Part shown: positions 34,286 to 48,100 of the stretch, one piece after another
Numbering within the stretch: position 1 is the stretch's first letter
Layout of the letters: every line of letters begins with the position of its first letter
NCBI GenBank assembly: GCA_025331565.1
Contig: JAFREQ010000226.1
Coordinates: 55,001-119,000, forward strand
DNA from: Holacanthus passer
Taxonomy: Eukaryota > Chordata > Actinopteri > Pomacanthidae
Direction: 5' to 3'
DNA length: 64,000 nucleotides
Program-made: the position numbers and the translations under genes
The notes under the pieces: model-generated
The model's database searches: none
What the model saw: the letters and a program-made list of their open reading frames with translations, nothing else
What the model was told of the DNA's origin: nothing

Positions 34286-34331
34286 CTCCAGTCCCTCCAG
34301 TCCTGAGCTTTGCAGGTGCAGGTCTGGAAAA
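34286..34331 (-). other. dytn: Candidate dytn 5' UTR exon
   Basis: On the minus strand this segment has an acceptor (cgggttcag) and a donor (ctggag then gtaagg). A second donor ends at 34427 (cagcaggaag then gtgagt), which would close a further upstream exon. The first dytn coding exon also has an acceptor in front of it (tgtgttttcag), so upstream non-coding exons are required. No promoter was identified. Confidence 0.35.
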
Positions 34332-34429
34332 CTGAACCCGTGAAGGACTCGGATCCAACTGAGGTGAGAAACTAAAGTGTGTGAAACTGTTAGAAAATCG
34401 ATTTGCAGAAACACAAACAGACTCACCTT

Positions 34430-36930
34430 CCTGCTGGAGTTTAAACACACAAACTGCAGGTGCTGAATTATGAATGAAGGTTTCATTTATCATCACACCT
34501 GTTGCTTCTCACCTGTCAGCCCCACTCACCTGCTGTCTGTGGACCAATCAGCAGCTGGCAGAGCACTGACATCACTCACAGTGAACAAAGAGGAAGCTGT
34601 TGGTCAGAGACTGAACAGATCTCAGGTCTGTTTAATGAACCTGCTTTTCTTCTGCAGTTTGATTTTACTCCATGAAAACATGATGAAAGCAGCTTCAACT
34701 TATTAAACATCCTGCTATTAAAGATGTCAAAGAGGAACAGATGATGCTAAACATGATAGTAAGAACAATTTTAGGATTTTGGAAGCTGTTATGGGCTATC
34801 TTTTTTTCTCCCACCAGATGGAGACAAACAACCATTACCTCCAGCTCAGAGTGACTATCAGACATTTGACTGTATCAAAATGAATATTAGCAGCATTAAT
34901 ATGAACGTTTTGATTTTAAGGAACATTTCACTCAATTCTTGTATTAACAGTTTCTAACAGAGAACAGAACAGCCTTTTCTTCATATAGTGAAGACGATGG
35001 ATTGTAATAAAACCTAATCAGAGTGCTGACATCATTGACAGAAAACATAGAAATACACTCAACAGTGAACTTGTTTTTCTTCTGCCGTCTGAAAAGCAAA
35101 AAGATGAACCAATTACTTCTACATTTATGTCATTTGCAGACGGCTCATTGCGGACAAAAGCTGCTCTCAGAGGATTAAAGACCCTCGTGTTTTCAAAGTA
35201 CGAGGTTCATTTATCTCGACGACGCACGGCTGCACTGTGAAATGTTAGTTGTCACTTTATGCTACACACAAAACAAAGATAAACTGTTATTTGTGTTGGA
35301 GGCTGAGTTGAGGACAGAAGCTGCTCTGTAGTCTGGACGTCCAGCAGCAGGTGGACAGACTGAGGCTGCTGGGTTTTGTCTTTCAGTGTCCTTTGGACTC
35401 TGAGACACCTCACTGACGTCACCGATGCTCAGCAGATGGAACCAGTGATGCTCTGGACGGTCTCGTGTCCTGGGCCCAGTTCAGGCCGTGATGCCGGTTT
35501 GTCGTGTTTCCAGACAGGATGCTTTCTGTTGTTCTTATGTAAAAGCTAAAAAGAGCATCATTAACTTCATTGTATGAAGTCATCAAACTCTGATCTCTGA
35601 AACTGATACAAGAACTAAGAGATATGATTCTTTAATATTAGAAAATAACTTCTTCACGTTTTAAATGAAGCTGATTTAAAAATGTCAAATCTCAAATATG
35701 TTTCTATTACCTTAAATTTTCATGTTAAACAAAAGTTAAAAGTTCAGATTATTTTTACTCAGAGTTTAAGACTCAAACACTCAGCTGACAGCTTCACTGA
35801 TCTCCACTGACTCCTGTTTTGAACTTTGACCTCTCTTCAGAGGATGCTGTGACTGGTTTGGCCTGACATTATTTTCCACCTTTATTTTCAAATGTACATT
35901 TCATTTTGGGTAATAAAACAGTACAACTGTTATTTTATGTGTAGATGACACCTTGTTACGTTGTCATGGTAACCTGTGTTTTTGCATTTCTTTGTCTCAT
36001 TTTTTCTTCTTTGCACTTGTGTTTCATGTCTTCCAGTATTTTCTGTATTTTAGATGATGATGATGATCCACTTCTAAATCATTGTATTTCTTCAGAGGAA
36101 GCTGACTGAGAGGCAGAGCGGCTGATTTCGATGAATTCCTAATGAGAGTGGCCTGATGAGAGTTTGAATGCAGCCACTGTGTGTGAACTGTGAACACACT
36201 GTCTGTAGTTGTATGTTGTGTTGGCTGCTCTTTGTTTCTGTTCAAACTGAAGCTGATTGTCTCGCTTTCTCTTTCTGAGCTCTCTTTGTTTCTGGGTCGT
36301 TCGAGGACAAAACACTGGAGCTTTTCTTGCTCTGCACTGAGATAAGACTAAAACACAGAGGCTCTCATCCACCAGCACCATCACATCATCACCAAGGTGT
36401 GGTGACGCTCTTCTTTAACTTTCAGTATTTCAGTCAGAATTTGAACCAGACAAACAGTCTACAGCCAAGTTTCAGCATCACAGTAATTAACTGATGTATA
36501 TTTGTGCTATTCTGCTAAATGAAATGAAATCAAAACAAAAAGAAGGAAAGAAAAACCACCTTCTTGGTCATTATTTGCATACGGTCATTCGGCTCATTAG
36601 TCTGGCGCTCGACCTTTGACCTGCTGGTTTGGTTTATTAATTTTGGTTTATGTTTTTGTCATAACATCCAAATAAGAGCATACGGTGAGAAAGTTAGACG
36701 GAGCCAATATGTGTCAGTATAATCATCAGATTGATCATCAAACAAAGGAAGCTGGATATAAGAACGGCCCGGTTGGTTCAGCTGGTATTTGAGAGGGACT
36801 TTATGTGAAAATACACAACTGAGTGGAGGGACACGTTCTCTGGAGGTTCAGGACCAACACTCGCTCTTCTGATGCTTCAATTCACCTCATGATGTCAACC
36901 TGGGCTTTCATGATTATTACACAAAATGTG

Positions 36931-36966
<36 letters not shown>

Positions 36967-37290
36967 AGCTGTGTTGGTTGTTGTTGACGGCAAACTCAAC
37001 TGAATCAATATCAAATGAAACCAACACAAAGAGACTCAAAAGACCACAGAGTGTCAAAGCCACCACAGAGACACACAAAGCGAGATGCAAAACGACCACA
37101 AGGTTCAGACGAATCAAGATCCCACTGCAGCGCCCCGACGGCCACCTGCCTGTACATATAATGGCATTATTTGACATCGTCTCATGTTTAGTGTCTTCGA
37201 AGATTCAAACGGTCATTAAAATGAAAGTCAAAACAATGACAACAATTAAAGTGTTTCTTTTCAAACATACGCAGACAGGCTCCTCCCAGT
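34430..37290. other. Intergenic spacer dytn-cd59
   Basis: About 2.9 kb without a convincing ORF, RNA or intact repeat. A (TG)n microsatellite lies at 36933-36963. Several short ORFs on both strands have no conserved motif. Confidence 0.5.
36933..36963 (+). repeat. (TG)n microsatellite
   Basis: About 15 uninterrupted TG units. Confidence 0.9.
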
Positions 37291-37565
37291 GGGCGTGGCC
37301 TCTCAGCTCCACTCAGCTGTCAGTCAGAGTCAGAGTCAGAGTCTCTTCTCTCCTCAAAAACATCAACAAAAGTACTGCTGAGCTGCAGTATTACTGCGAC
37401 TGCTGCTGGGTGAGTACACACTGTACTGAACACTTATTTTGATAATGAAAGACACTTCTGTTCATCAGCGAAACATTTCTTGAATGTTTTTCTCTCAACA
37501 TGAATGAATGTGCTGCTGTGGACTGACTGATTCCAGATGAGTGTGTGAGCTGTGCTGAGGTGAAA
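37291..37565 (+). promoter_or_regulatory. cd59: cd59 promoter, 5' UTR exon and short uORF
   Basis: A KLF/Sp-type GC box gggcgtggcc (37291-37300) precedes a likely non-coding exon ending at 37409 (donor gtgagt). The next exon begins at 37537 (acceptor gattccag) and carries a 3-codon uORF, ATG AGT GTG TGA (37537-37548), 17 nt before the cd59 start. Confidence 0.5.
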
Positions 37566-40189
37566 ATGAAGCGCTCCCTGGGGATCTGTCTGCTGATCTG
37601 CTTCGCTCTGATAGGACTGGGTACGTTTGATTCCATGTTTGACTGACTCTGAATGTGGATTTCAACATTTAAAAATGCGGTTTACCTCCAAAACTTTTTT
37701 CATCACTTGGATTCTGATCCAGAAAAATCTGAATTAAAAAATTCAAAATCAATTAGAACTATTCAGAACTTTTAAAATCATCACATTAGACAATATGTGT
37801 GCATCATGGTATCTGTAAATTAGTATTTCTAGTAGCCTCAACTAAGAACAAATTTGGACTGAAAACTTTTGTTCCTCTTTGACTGAAGAATCTGAAGGAT
37901 CATGATTCCTCCAGACTGGAGGGATCTTGATGTAACACTGATGAAGCTCTGTGTGCGATGCAACAGTGACAGGGAAACAGTCGTCATCCTCACAAGATGA
38001 TCCATGTAGAAGACATGGAAATAAAGAAACAGCATTGTTCTTGTTTTGCAGAGTATTATTATAGTACAGTATGATAATGAAAGTGGAAGATCAGACTGTT
38101 GTGATACTATATAGAGATAGATAAGAGAAGACAACCCTGTTTGGAAATACAGAAGACACATAAGCGACTTGGAAAAAGGAAGGATGAGGATTAACCAATG
38201 AGAAATAACGGATGAATTTGACAGAAGTGTCTCAGATATAAACCCTGACCCATCCAGGAGTGACTCCCATACAGTGGATGTTCAGTCCCAAGTGTCACCT
38301 GTAAGCTACAAATTCAAGTAGTACAGGACTCTAAATCTGTGCTCTCTTTCAAATGAACTGTTGTGTTTCAGGATCAGCCATTCGGTGTTTCAGCTGTAAG
38401 GACTACACAGCCAGCTGCTCCAAACAGCGAGACTGCAGCTACGATGACGCCTGTCTCACACTCAACGAGAGAGGTATCACTATACCTGTACACCTGTACT
38501 TGTACCTCTACCTGTACAATAACCATAGAGAGTACTTGATCCTGATTGGCCAATGCTGCCTGGATGATTGATATATACGCTTCCTGTAAGCTCCCTTGGG
38601 ATCCATGTTTGTGCTGAGACTACTGTTTCTATCCTCCTGCTGTTTGTCCTGCAGGTGGAATGACCTACCGTCAGTGTCTGAAGTATTCAGACTGTGAGTA
38701 CGGCCGGCTGGCCCAGATGTTCCCCCAGGTAACAACAACTCCACTCTGCTCTAATCTGACGTCTTATATCCCTGCTAATCTGAACTATGGCTCAATAAAT
38801 GCATTAATACTAAAAAGATGAACAGAGGTACAGGAAGATACAAACTCTATCTTGATACAAGGGAAACATTCACTACAATGTACCTGAACTATGTAGAGAA
38901 ACATCTGTTGCCTTTCAGTCAGACCAGGCCTCGTCTCCTCCCTTAAAACTGACCAAATGAGCAAAGCCTAGCTTTAGTTTCCTTTATGATTTTACAATTC
39001 TACTCTTGTAGATGTTTGCTTTTATCCAAAGCGACTTACATTCAGTTGCTGATGGAACAAGCATTGGGGGCAATTTGGGGATCAGTACCTCGCCCAAGGA
39101 CACTTTGACACATAGCCAGGGATGGAGCCACTAACCCTCTGATTGGTTGGCTACAGCCGCCCCATTTTAATGACCAAAGATTCAGTCAAGTATTCTATAG
39201 TGAGCAGAAATAGCACATATGAGCTAATAGCAAACCAGCCAAACAACATCATACCACCAGAGGAAAATATGCCCCAAACTAGTTCAGCCTGACAGAATGA
39301 TTAAAACTGATCACTTTAACAATGTGGAAAGCAAAAGACAGATACACAAGAAATGAGCTCAAAAATAAACTCAATTTCCACTAATAATGCAAAGCGAACA
39401 ACAGACATGCATTTTAACTATTGCAAGCAGTACAAACCATTACAACCGGTGCAACCACAGTAGTGAGTCAGGAGAACAGAGGTGTGTCTGACTCACCTGT
39501 TGGAAGTCTTCCATGGAGATAATGTTCCTGTAGACTCCAGGTCCTCCACCACACACAACTCTGAGGAAGATCTGGTGAAGTGTCCACAGGTGATCAGACC
39601 AACTGCCTCAGGTGATCCACCTCCTGTTGGATTCATTCTCACTCAGGTGTTTTGGATGGGTGGTTGTTTTCCACCTGCAGCTGATATTTCCAAAGCGTGA
39701 AACCTCCGAACTCTCCTGGATGTTCCTGACCTTCTCTGGTTTCGTTGGTCTTGAACACTCTCAGTGTCACTAATCAAAAGACCTCAGCCTCACCTGCCTC
39801 TCTTTACATGTCCCTCCCCCGACATGTGTCCCTCCTCCGTTCACGTGCACAAAAAAACCCATATACATATATATACATACACACACATTATTTACATCTA
39901 AAATGTAATTTTTATGAAAACTCTTACACGGTTGTTTCATAGTTTACGGTATTAAGCTGTGTTTGATGTCATGTCTATAACGAATGGTGATGGTGAAACT
40001 TTAACCTTCCGCCTGTGTGCTGACGGGTTGCTCCAGCTGATCAATAACTGAATTGATCATTTCCAGGTTTCCAGTTTTACCTTCAAGTGCTGCAACTCTG
40101 ACCTGTGTAACTCCGCCCCCTCCTCTACAGCAAGCTCTGTGATTGGCCTGCTGGCCTCGGTGGCCGTCATGTGGTGGTGCGTCCACTGA
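37566..40189 (+). CDS. cd59: CD59 complement regulatory protein
   Basis: GPI-anchored Ly6/uPAR-domain protein that blocks membrane-attack-complex assembly at C8/C9. Exons are 37566-37620, 38372-38473, 38655-38728 and 40067-40189, giving 117 residues. A signal peptide (MKRSLGICLLICFALIGLG) is followed by a mature domain starting at IRCFSCKDYTASC. Ten cysteines are present in LU-domain spacing, ending in KCCNSDLCN. The hydrophobic tail SVIGLLASVAVMWWCVH is a typical GPI-attachment signal. Phases join cleanly (1, 1, 0). AATAAA at 40618-40623. Intron 3 (about 1.3 kb) contains an L2-tail fragment. Another short Ly6-family member is possible, but the Cys pattern and KDYTASC start favour fish CD59. 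Confidence 0.88.
38994..39163 (-). mobile_element. L2-type tail fragment in cd59 intron 3
   Basis: ttttatccaaagcgacttac, cgcccaaggacactttg and ctacagccgcccc parallel the copy at 8395-8577. Confidence 0.7.
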
Positions 40190-42198
40190 AGACTGAAGCG
40201 GCTCTGTAGCGCCCCCTGTGGCTGTAAACATATAGCTGATATAACAGCAGCAGGTTCAGCTTCTCTAACTCATTCACCCCCTTACATTCATTCAGTCATC
40301 AACAGTCATACTGAACACACTATAATTGTTTCTATGATGTGAAGAGATGAACATTTCGTCTGAACCGTTTCAGCAGCAAAGTTCAAAACTTTCTTGCTGT
40401 GTCACATTTCACTCTGACGTTTGTTTTGGTTTTCTGATTTCTAAGTGGATTATGGAAGTATTTTTCTGGATGGATCTCAGAGATCTGATGCATCAGACTG
40501 TGATTTTTCATGAAAACAGTTCAAGAAAAATTTACTTAAAACAGCTGCTCAAAAACCCCCCAAAACAAAACAACTAATTTAAACCCACATAAATATTCAT
40601 TTATTTATAGAAATTTTAATAAACTATTAATTTAATGTTTTCCTGTAATTTAAACCACATTTATTTCCAAATGACAAGAAACAGCACACTTAACTACAGA
40701 CCTGTCAAAATAAAGTGCTAAACTTTGGTCTGTGAATTGAGATGAAAATGATGTGGAGCTGCTTCGCTCTTTTTAACTCTGTTGGAAATGAAAACAGCTT
40801 CACAACAATGTATGGAATTAAACATTAAATCAATAAATGGTGACAAACTGAAAACACACTGATTGTCTTTGATTGACTGATTGAATAGATGATGAATAGA
40901 TGGATGACTGGGAATAGTTGAGGACATATTTATACTCAGCTCATTCACTCATAATTATGATAAGTGTAATAAGTGTTCATATATTACATGAAGTCGTCTT
41001 TATTCCACTGAAGGTGGAATATTAACACAGTTCTAATGTAATTATTAAAACAGAACTCTGTAGGAAATGTTCAGAAAAAACTGAATCAATAAATCTAAAG
41101 AAAATATATTTACAAATGAGTAAACAGAAACAAATTCAGTACTTCCGTTCATTTCAAAGAGCTCTTCAGCCACCTGTGCTCAGGTCGACCCGACAGGTGC
41201 AGCGCACGCGACGGGTGAAGGAGCTGTCACTCACACAGTGTGAACGGGTGAAAAGAGATCAGGTAACACGGGTGAAAACTCCTGAGTGAAATGAAACCTG
41301 AACACCAGAAAGCCTGTTGTCTGACTTTTTCGAATAGGACCTGAAGGCAGCAGCAGTGGGATGTGTTGTGCAACAGCGCCCCCCGTAGACAGCAGCTAAA
41401 GGGCAGGTGATGATACAGTCACAGAAATAAAATAAGAACGTGTGAGTCATTAAAAAGGTTATTAAATTTACATTCATCTTTACATTAAATAATATTACAC
41501 ACACACTTCAGCGTCGCGTATTATTCTACATTAAATAATACACACAGCACAGTGTTGTACATGATCTCTGACGGTGGAAATCTTTGATCAGAAGGAAACA
41601 CCTTCAGTCCGTGTGGAAACACGCCTCAGGTTCCGGGTGTATGACGTCACTCTATAGCAAGTTTTCGACTAAAACCAGTAAATTACAGGAAACTAACCAG
41701 TTTGTTTTCAAAATAAAAGCACCAGACTGGATTTTCTCGACATCGGCCACTTTTCCTCTTGTTTACGGTTTTGTTACTAACTATCACAATCAATATTTTA
41801 CTTTCTGGGCTGTAACATAAGGTTTACATTATTATTATATATTTATCTTCAATATAGAATCGATTAAAGTTACATTTTTATTCTTACTTTTCTATTGGTC
41901 ATATGGTTTTATGTTCATTCATACAAATTCTATATTTTCTGCTCAATAATTGTGGCTGACGGTGAAACTAACAATAATAATCACCTTAAATGTTATGTCT
42001 TTCATTTCATTTACATTAAGACGTTAAAAGACATGTTAGAAGCAACTCGTGCCCACAGCTTTTATTATGAAATCCTGCACAGGAAGTGGTGTGTGTTGTT
42101 TCCGGCTTGATGCAGAAGAAGTTGCAGGATGATCGTTGACAAGCTGACAGGATGAAACTTTGATCAAAGAAGAAGAAGCTGCTGCTGCTGACATCACA
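40190..42198. other. Spacer cd59-snx9 with snx9 promoter region
   Basis: AT-rich spacer. Near its right end are a full CRE, TGACGTCA (41642-41649), and an ETS-like ttccgg (about 42099-42104), likely promoter elements of snx9. No gene found. Confidence 0.5.
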
Positions 42199-45100
42199 AT
42201 GTCTCTGAAGGTAAGACAGCTCACCTGGGGTGGGCGATGACCTCTGACCTCTCACCTGCTGCGTCCATCATCAGACCGACACCGAGCCGAGCTGCTGCCG
42301 CTTCCTGCAGGAACTTCATAGAGAAATTAGTCAACTCAGGTGACTGATTCCAGTCAGAAAACGCTTCGTTTACAGGGGACGGAATGTGATTCAAACAAGA
42401 CTGTAGTGACGGAACGTTTCTGTCGGAGGGTTAACGATTTTTCATTGAAAGAAAAACGCCGTAAAAAAGGAGAGAGAGTGGCTGTTTAACAACGCAAACA
42501 TGTTCAAAAACATCTACAATTCTACCGGAGTCTGGTCGATGACGTCAAATGAAGCAAATTCAGCTTTCTATTGCAGATGTCCAAAAATATGACGAAAATA
42601 TTAAACAGACTTTAAGAAAATGACTTTTCTGTTGTCTGACAGGAAAATGAAACAAACGTCCCACACTCCAGAAATATCATTCTAATCATTCTAATTATGA
42701 ACTCCGTTTTCTCCGGCAGATATGTTATTAAAGAATAATATGATTCTTGGGCCCCGAAGCATCTGCTAAATGAAATGGTACAACTGTCAATGATCCGCGA
42801 TTTCCATGTGTTTTCTATTAATTTAATCAGGAGAAACTATATCTTTACGTCTGTCTGTCAACTGTCTGTTAACTGTCTATCTGTCAACTGTCTGTCAACT
42901 GTCTGTTAACTGTCTGTCTGTCAACTGTCTGTCAACTGTCTGTCTGTCAACTGTCTGTTAACTGTCTGTCTGTTAACTGTCTATCTGTCAACTGTCTGTC
43001 TGTTAACTGTCTGTCTGTCAACTGTCTGTTAACTGTCTGTCTGTTAACTGTCTGTCTGTCAACTGTCTGTTAACTGTCTGTCTGTTAACTGTCTATCTGT
43101 CAACTGTCTGTCTGTCAACTGTCTGTCTGTCAACTGTCTGTTAACTGTCTGTTAACTGTCTGTTAACTGTCTATCTGTCAACTGTCTGTCTGTCAACTGT
43201 CTGTCTGTTAACTGTCTGTCAACTGTCTGTCTGTCAACTGTCTGTCTGTTAACTGTCTGTCAACTGTCTGTCTGTTAACTGTCTATCTGTCTGTGAACTG
43301 TCTGTTAACTGTCTGTCTGTGAACTGTCTATCTGTGAACTCTTATCTGTTAACTGTCTATCTGTTAACAGTCTGTTAACTGTCTGTCTGTGAACTGTCTG
43401 TTAACTGTCTGTCTGTGAACTCTTATCTGTTAACTGTCTATCTGTTAACAGTCTGTTAACTGTCTATCTGTCAACTGTCTGTCTGTCTGTTAACTCTCTA
43501 TGTGTTAACTGTCTGTCTGTTAACTCTCTATGTGTTAACTGTCTGTTAACGGTCTGTCTGTGTGTTAACTGTCTGTCTGCTAACTGTCTGTGTGTGAACT
43601 GTCTATCTGTCTGTGTGTTAACTGTCTGTGTGTGAACTGTCTATCTGTCTGTGTGTTAACTGCCTGCCTGCCTGTCTGTCTGTAATAATGGATGTTTTTT
43701 TTAATAAAAGCTGGTGCTGGGGGTCTGCAGCCCCCTCAGGATCTCTCCTCTCCACTCCTGTTAGTTCTTGGTAAAATCTTACTTACATGGAGAGGACAGC
43801 TTAGGGAAGTGCTGGTCCTGGAGTCAAAGTCCTGGTTCACTAAAGACTCTGGTGCTGGTACTTCACGTACTGGGTAGGAACATTAAAAGAAGTCAAATGA
43901 ATGAAAACATTAGAACAATGAAAAGTTTTTAAAAAGTCAGTTTTCTGTTGCAGATACATGCACAGATATTATAAAACGATCATAAAGAGAACAGACAAGT
44001 TTAAAGGCTAAAAACAAACTTACTGTTAAAAAAACAAAATTGTTCAAAAATCGTGTAAAAATTCTAAAGGAGTGTGGTCGGATTAGCAGAAGAAAACCTT
44101 CAAGAATGTTTGAAGGAAAACACCAAAAACAATATCGTAGACTCACAGTTTTCTGTTGGTTGGACAAGTAGAAAGATCTGCTGGGATATCATAGACAAAT
44201 ATGACTTGCTTGAGTTTTTTTAGTGCAGACAGCAAAGAACGAGTCCACAAAGTCGTTGTTGAATATGTAAAATTTAAAGGAGTCTGGAACATACTGGAAA
44301 GCAAACTGTGACATTTGAGGAAAAAGCCTGAAGCTGTTGACAGAACTGTTCTGGTCGAACAGGAAGTCGGGTCTATGTGTTTGTCAGTTTGTAGTTTCAC
44401 TGATAACCAGACCTTTCCTCTCAAACACACACAGGTTTATACTCTACTTGTGAGGACCCTCACTGACATAACTTTAACCTCGAAAGCTGCATAATCAGCG
44501 TTTTTTGACTGATGACAGAAAAGTTTGAGACAAAAACAACACAGAGAGCTGTTTATATCTTACTGAGCCCACAATGTTTCCTCTCAGGACAAACTTTACA
44601 GTTTTGGTTACAGCACAGGAGTTTTTGTTTGTTTGCTGTGTTTCAGGCTCAGGTTCTGTACGACTTCACCGCTGAGCCAGGAAACAACGAGCTGTCAGTC
44701 AGACAGGGAGAGACGGTCGATGTGCTCGACCAGGTATGCGCTCACATATATAACAGCATATATACACTACACAGGACACACACTCATAATGTGTGTGCTT
44801 GCGTGTACAGACTGTGGGCGGAGGCTGGATTGAAGCCCAAAACTCCAGTGGACAAAGTGGACTGGTACCTGAGGGATACTTACAGGTGAGTGTCACCAGG
44901 ATCATCCACCCTGAACCAGGAGGAAGTTACTTTCACATCCTCTGTTCGAGCCTGCTGACATTTCTACAGTCCTTCTCACTTAATCCGTTATCACTTGCAC
45001 CTATTATACCACCACAAAGAGTCTCAAAAACCAACACAGATCAGTGTTGGGGTCTCCCTCCTTCATGTTGTTGATGTTAGTGTTGTGTTTCAGGTCGGTG

Positions 45101-48100
45101 GCACTGGTGGCGAAGGAGGTGGGGACTCCTGGTCAGGGGGCGGGGCTTATGTCAGTAACACAACAGACGGACGGGACAGTCAGGGATATACGCACACACA
45201 ACAAGGTAACACACACCACTGGTGGTTTATGATCAGTTTTTGTGGCAAAAATGCACCTATTTATTAGATAAGGTACGGTAAAAGCTAAAAATACTGCCTA
45301 ATAAGTGACAGAAACGTGTTTCCCGTCTCCAGCAGCTGTCGAGGACGATGATGGCGAGTGGGACGATGACTGGGATGACCAATCAGTGGGTGGTTACCAT
45401 GGTGACTATCAGGTGGATGAGGAGGATGGTGCTTCAGGACAGAGCTCCCATGGTCCCTCTGTCAAGATCTCCCTTAACAAGTAAAAACATCAGGAGATCT
45501 CATAGTAGATCTTGCAGTAGCTTCCAGCATGTAACACAGATGCTAGTAGATCCAAAGAGATCACAGGAGACTTCAGGAGATGACATAATTTTCCAACACA
45601 AAAGATCCATGTAGCCGTCAGTTGATCCCAGCGGACAGAATATCTCCACATGTGAGTAGATTCCAGCAGATTCAAACAGATTGCAGTAGATGCCACTCCA
45701 CATCACAAAATGCTGGTAGATCCCTGTGGATTTAGTAGATCATAGATCCCAGTAGATCCTATCAGGTCTCAGTAGGCTTGTGTGTTCCCAGGTTTCCGTT
45801 CTCCAAAGGTCCGAGCCCCGAAGTCTTCTTGTTAGCCAAACCTCCAGTGAACAGCCGAGAGCGACTTCCTGTCTACGTGAGTAATCACCTTTATTGATCA
45901 CTGTATCAAACTGTGCTGTCAGTCACTACACTCTGATTGGCTTCTGCTCATCATCCAATCAGATTGGAGAAGTGGGTTCAGTCTGGCTGTACCCACTGGC
46001 TCCTCTGGACTGTGTGATCGCTGATCCGAAGAAAGAATCCAAACTGTATGGACTGAAGAGCTTCATCGAGTACCAGATCACTCCCAGTGTGAGAGATCAC
46101 ATACTCTATATATATACACACACACACACACACACGTATACATACACACAGACACAGTAACACCGTAATAAACAGTAATATACACTCTCTGACCATTGAC
46201 CTTCTTCTTCCAGACAACCAACAGACCTGTCAATCACCGCTACAAGCACTTTGATTGGCTGTACGAGCGTCTGCTGGAGAAGTTTGGCTCGGCTCTGCCC
46301 ATCCCATCACTGCCTGACAAACAGGTGACAGGTGAGCCATGGCCACGACAACCAAACCTGTACGACGTGTTGTTGGAATACAATCAGTGAAACTCTGCTG
46401 AAACAAGGCTCAATTGTGACAATTTAAATGAGGATGAGCTCTGACCTCTGTTTAAAAGCCTGTACCTGTGCTTTCAGGTCGGTTTGAGGTGGACTTCATC
46501 AGGATGAGGATGGAGCAGCTGCAGGCCTGGATGACTCGGATGTGTCGTCACCCCGTCGTCTCTCAGAGTGAAGTCTTTCAGCTTTTCCTCACCTACAGAG
46601 ACGAGAAGGCATGTTAAACCCGCTCCCTGCTAATGTTTCAGCCGATCGGCTGTGAGGAGGTTTGGTAGCTTCACCCTGATTGGCTGAAGCAGTATTTATT
46701 TTGATATTTCAGGAGTGGAAGGCGGGGAAGAGGAAGGCAGAGAAAGATGAGATGGTAGGACCGATGATCTTCAGTCTGATCGAACCTGAAGCTGCAGAGC
46801 TTGACGTTGCTGAGGTGTAAGTTATTAACTTACTCAAACTAAAATACTAAAACATCTTTAATAAATACATTTATATACATTTTACTGGTTGTCCTGGATC
46901 ATAGAAGGTCTTCAGTTCAATTGAGGAAACTCTTAGTTAGGCACTTTTATCTCACCACCAGGATTTCTAATGGTGAGATAAAAGAATAAATGCAACCCCA
47001 GGTCCTGGTGGTGCTGAGTCAAACCCTCTTATCTGGTGGGGTGCCACAGGGCTCTATTCTTGTATAAACATAATGAATTAGATTAAATATGTTGTTGATT
47101 GAATATGTGTTAGATTTGACTGCTTCAAAAATAAATTCTGAAACATTTCCATTTACTCAAGTTTATAAAAACCCTAAAAGTCATGTCTGTTGAAGAGAAT
47201 CAGTACTAACAGCTGGTAAAGTAAGTATGTGTGTGTATTAAAATGTGTTTTCTGTATATGTGTGTTTGCCGTGTGTGTGCAGTGAACAGAAGTGTGAGCA
47301 CTACAATCGGTTCACAAAGTCGATGGACGACGGAGTCAGAGAGCTGCTGAACATCGGGCACACACACTGGAAACGCTGTACCGGACGTCAGTATATGAAC
47401 ATATATACATATACAGCATACACAGCACAGGGGTTCAAAATTCTGAGACCACATTGAAAATCTCTTATATTTTCATGTAAACCTGGAAATATCAGTCTGA
47501 GGATTCAGAAAGTTATGACATGTAAAATGAAAAAGGAATATTTAAGCTTCTGCACTATTTCTATTTCTACTATATTGCGCTAGGTCAGCAATCAAATTTA
47601 GGCAAAGTCTTGGAGAACATGTGTCTGAGAAACATCTGCTTTGGGGTTGTGTGTATGTGTGTGTCCAGCACTTCCTAAAGAGTACGAGCGGATTGGCCGA
47701 GCCTTCAGGAACCTGTCGACTGTTTTCATCAGCAGCAAATATCCAGGTGAGGAGACACCTGGGGAGGCTCTGTACACATTTTTACAACCTTTCCTTTCTG
47801 CTCTGTGTAAACACAGCCTGCAGCTCAGTTGACTTCACTGAACTTTTGTCACATGACAAGTCATTCAATCTTGATGGAAATTTGAAAAATGCGTTAAGCA
47901 TAATAAATGTTGTAATTTTTGCGATTTATTGAGAAGACATATCTTTCAAACATACAGATTTTTGGGGTTCTGAAGATTAGTGAAGTCAGATTATCGTCAT
48001 CATATTAAACTTTATACGACATTCAGTTTGTATGAATGATGTCAATGCTTTGTATCGTTATCATTATTATTAGTTATTTTTGTTGTTTTAGGGGAGGAGA

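Noticed and set aside
36770..36800. tRNA-like string (cggcccggttggttcagctgg)
   Set aside because: No flanking arms form a cloverleaf and there is no B box at the right distance.
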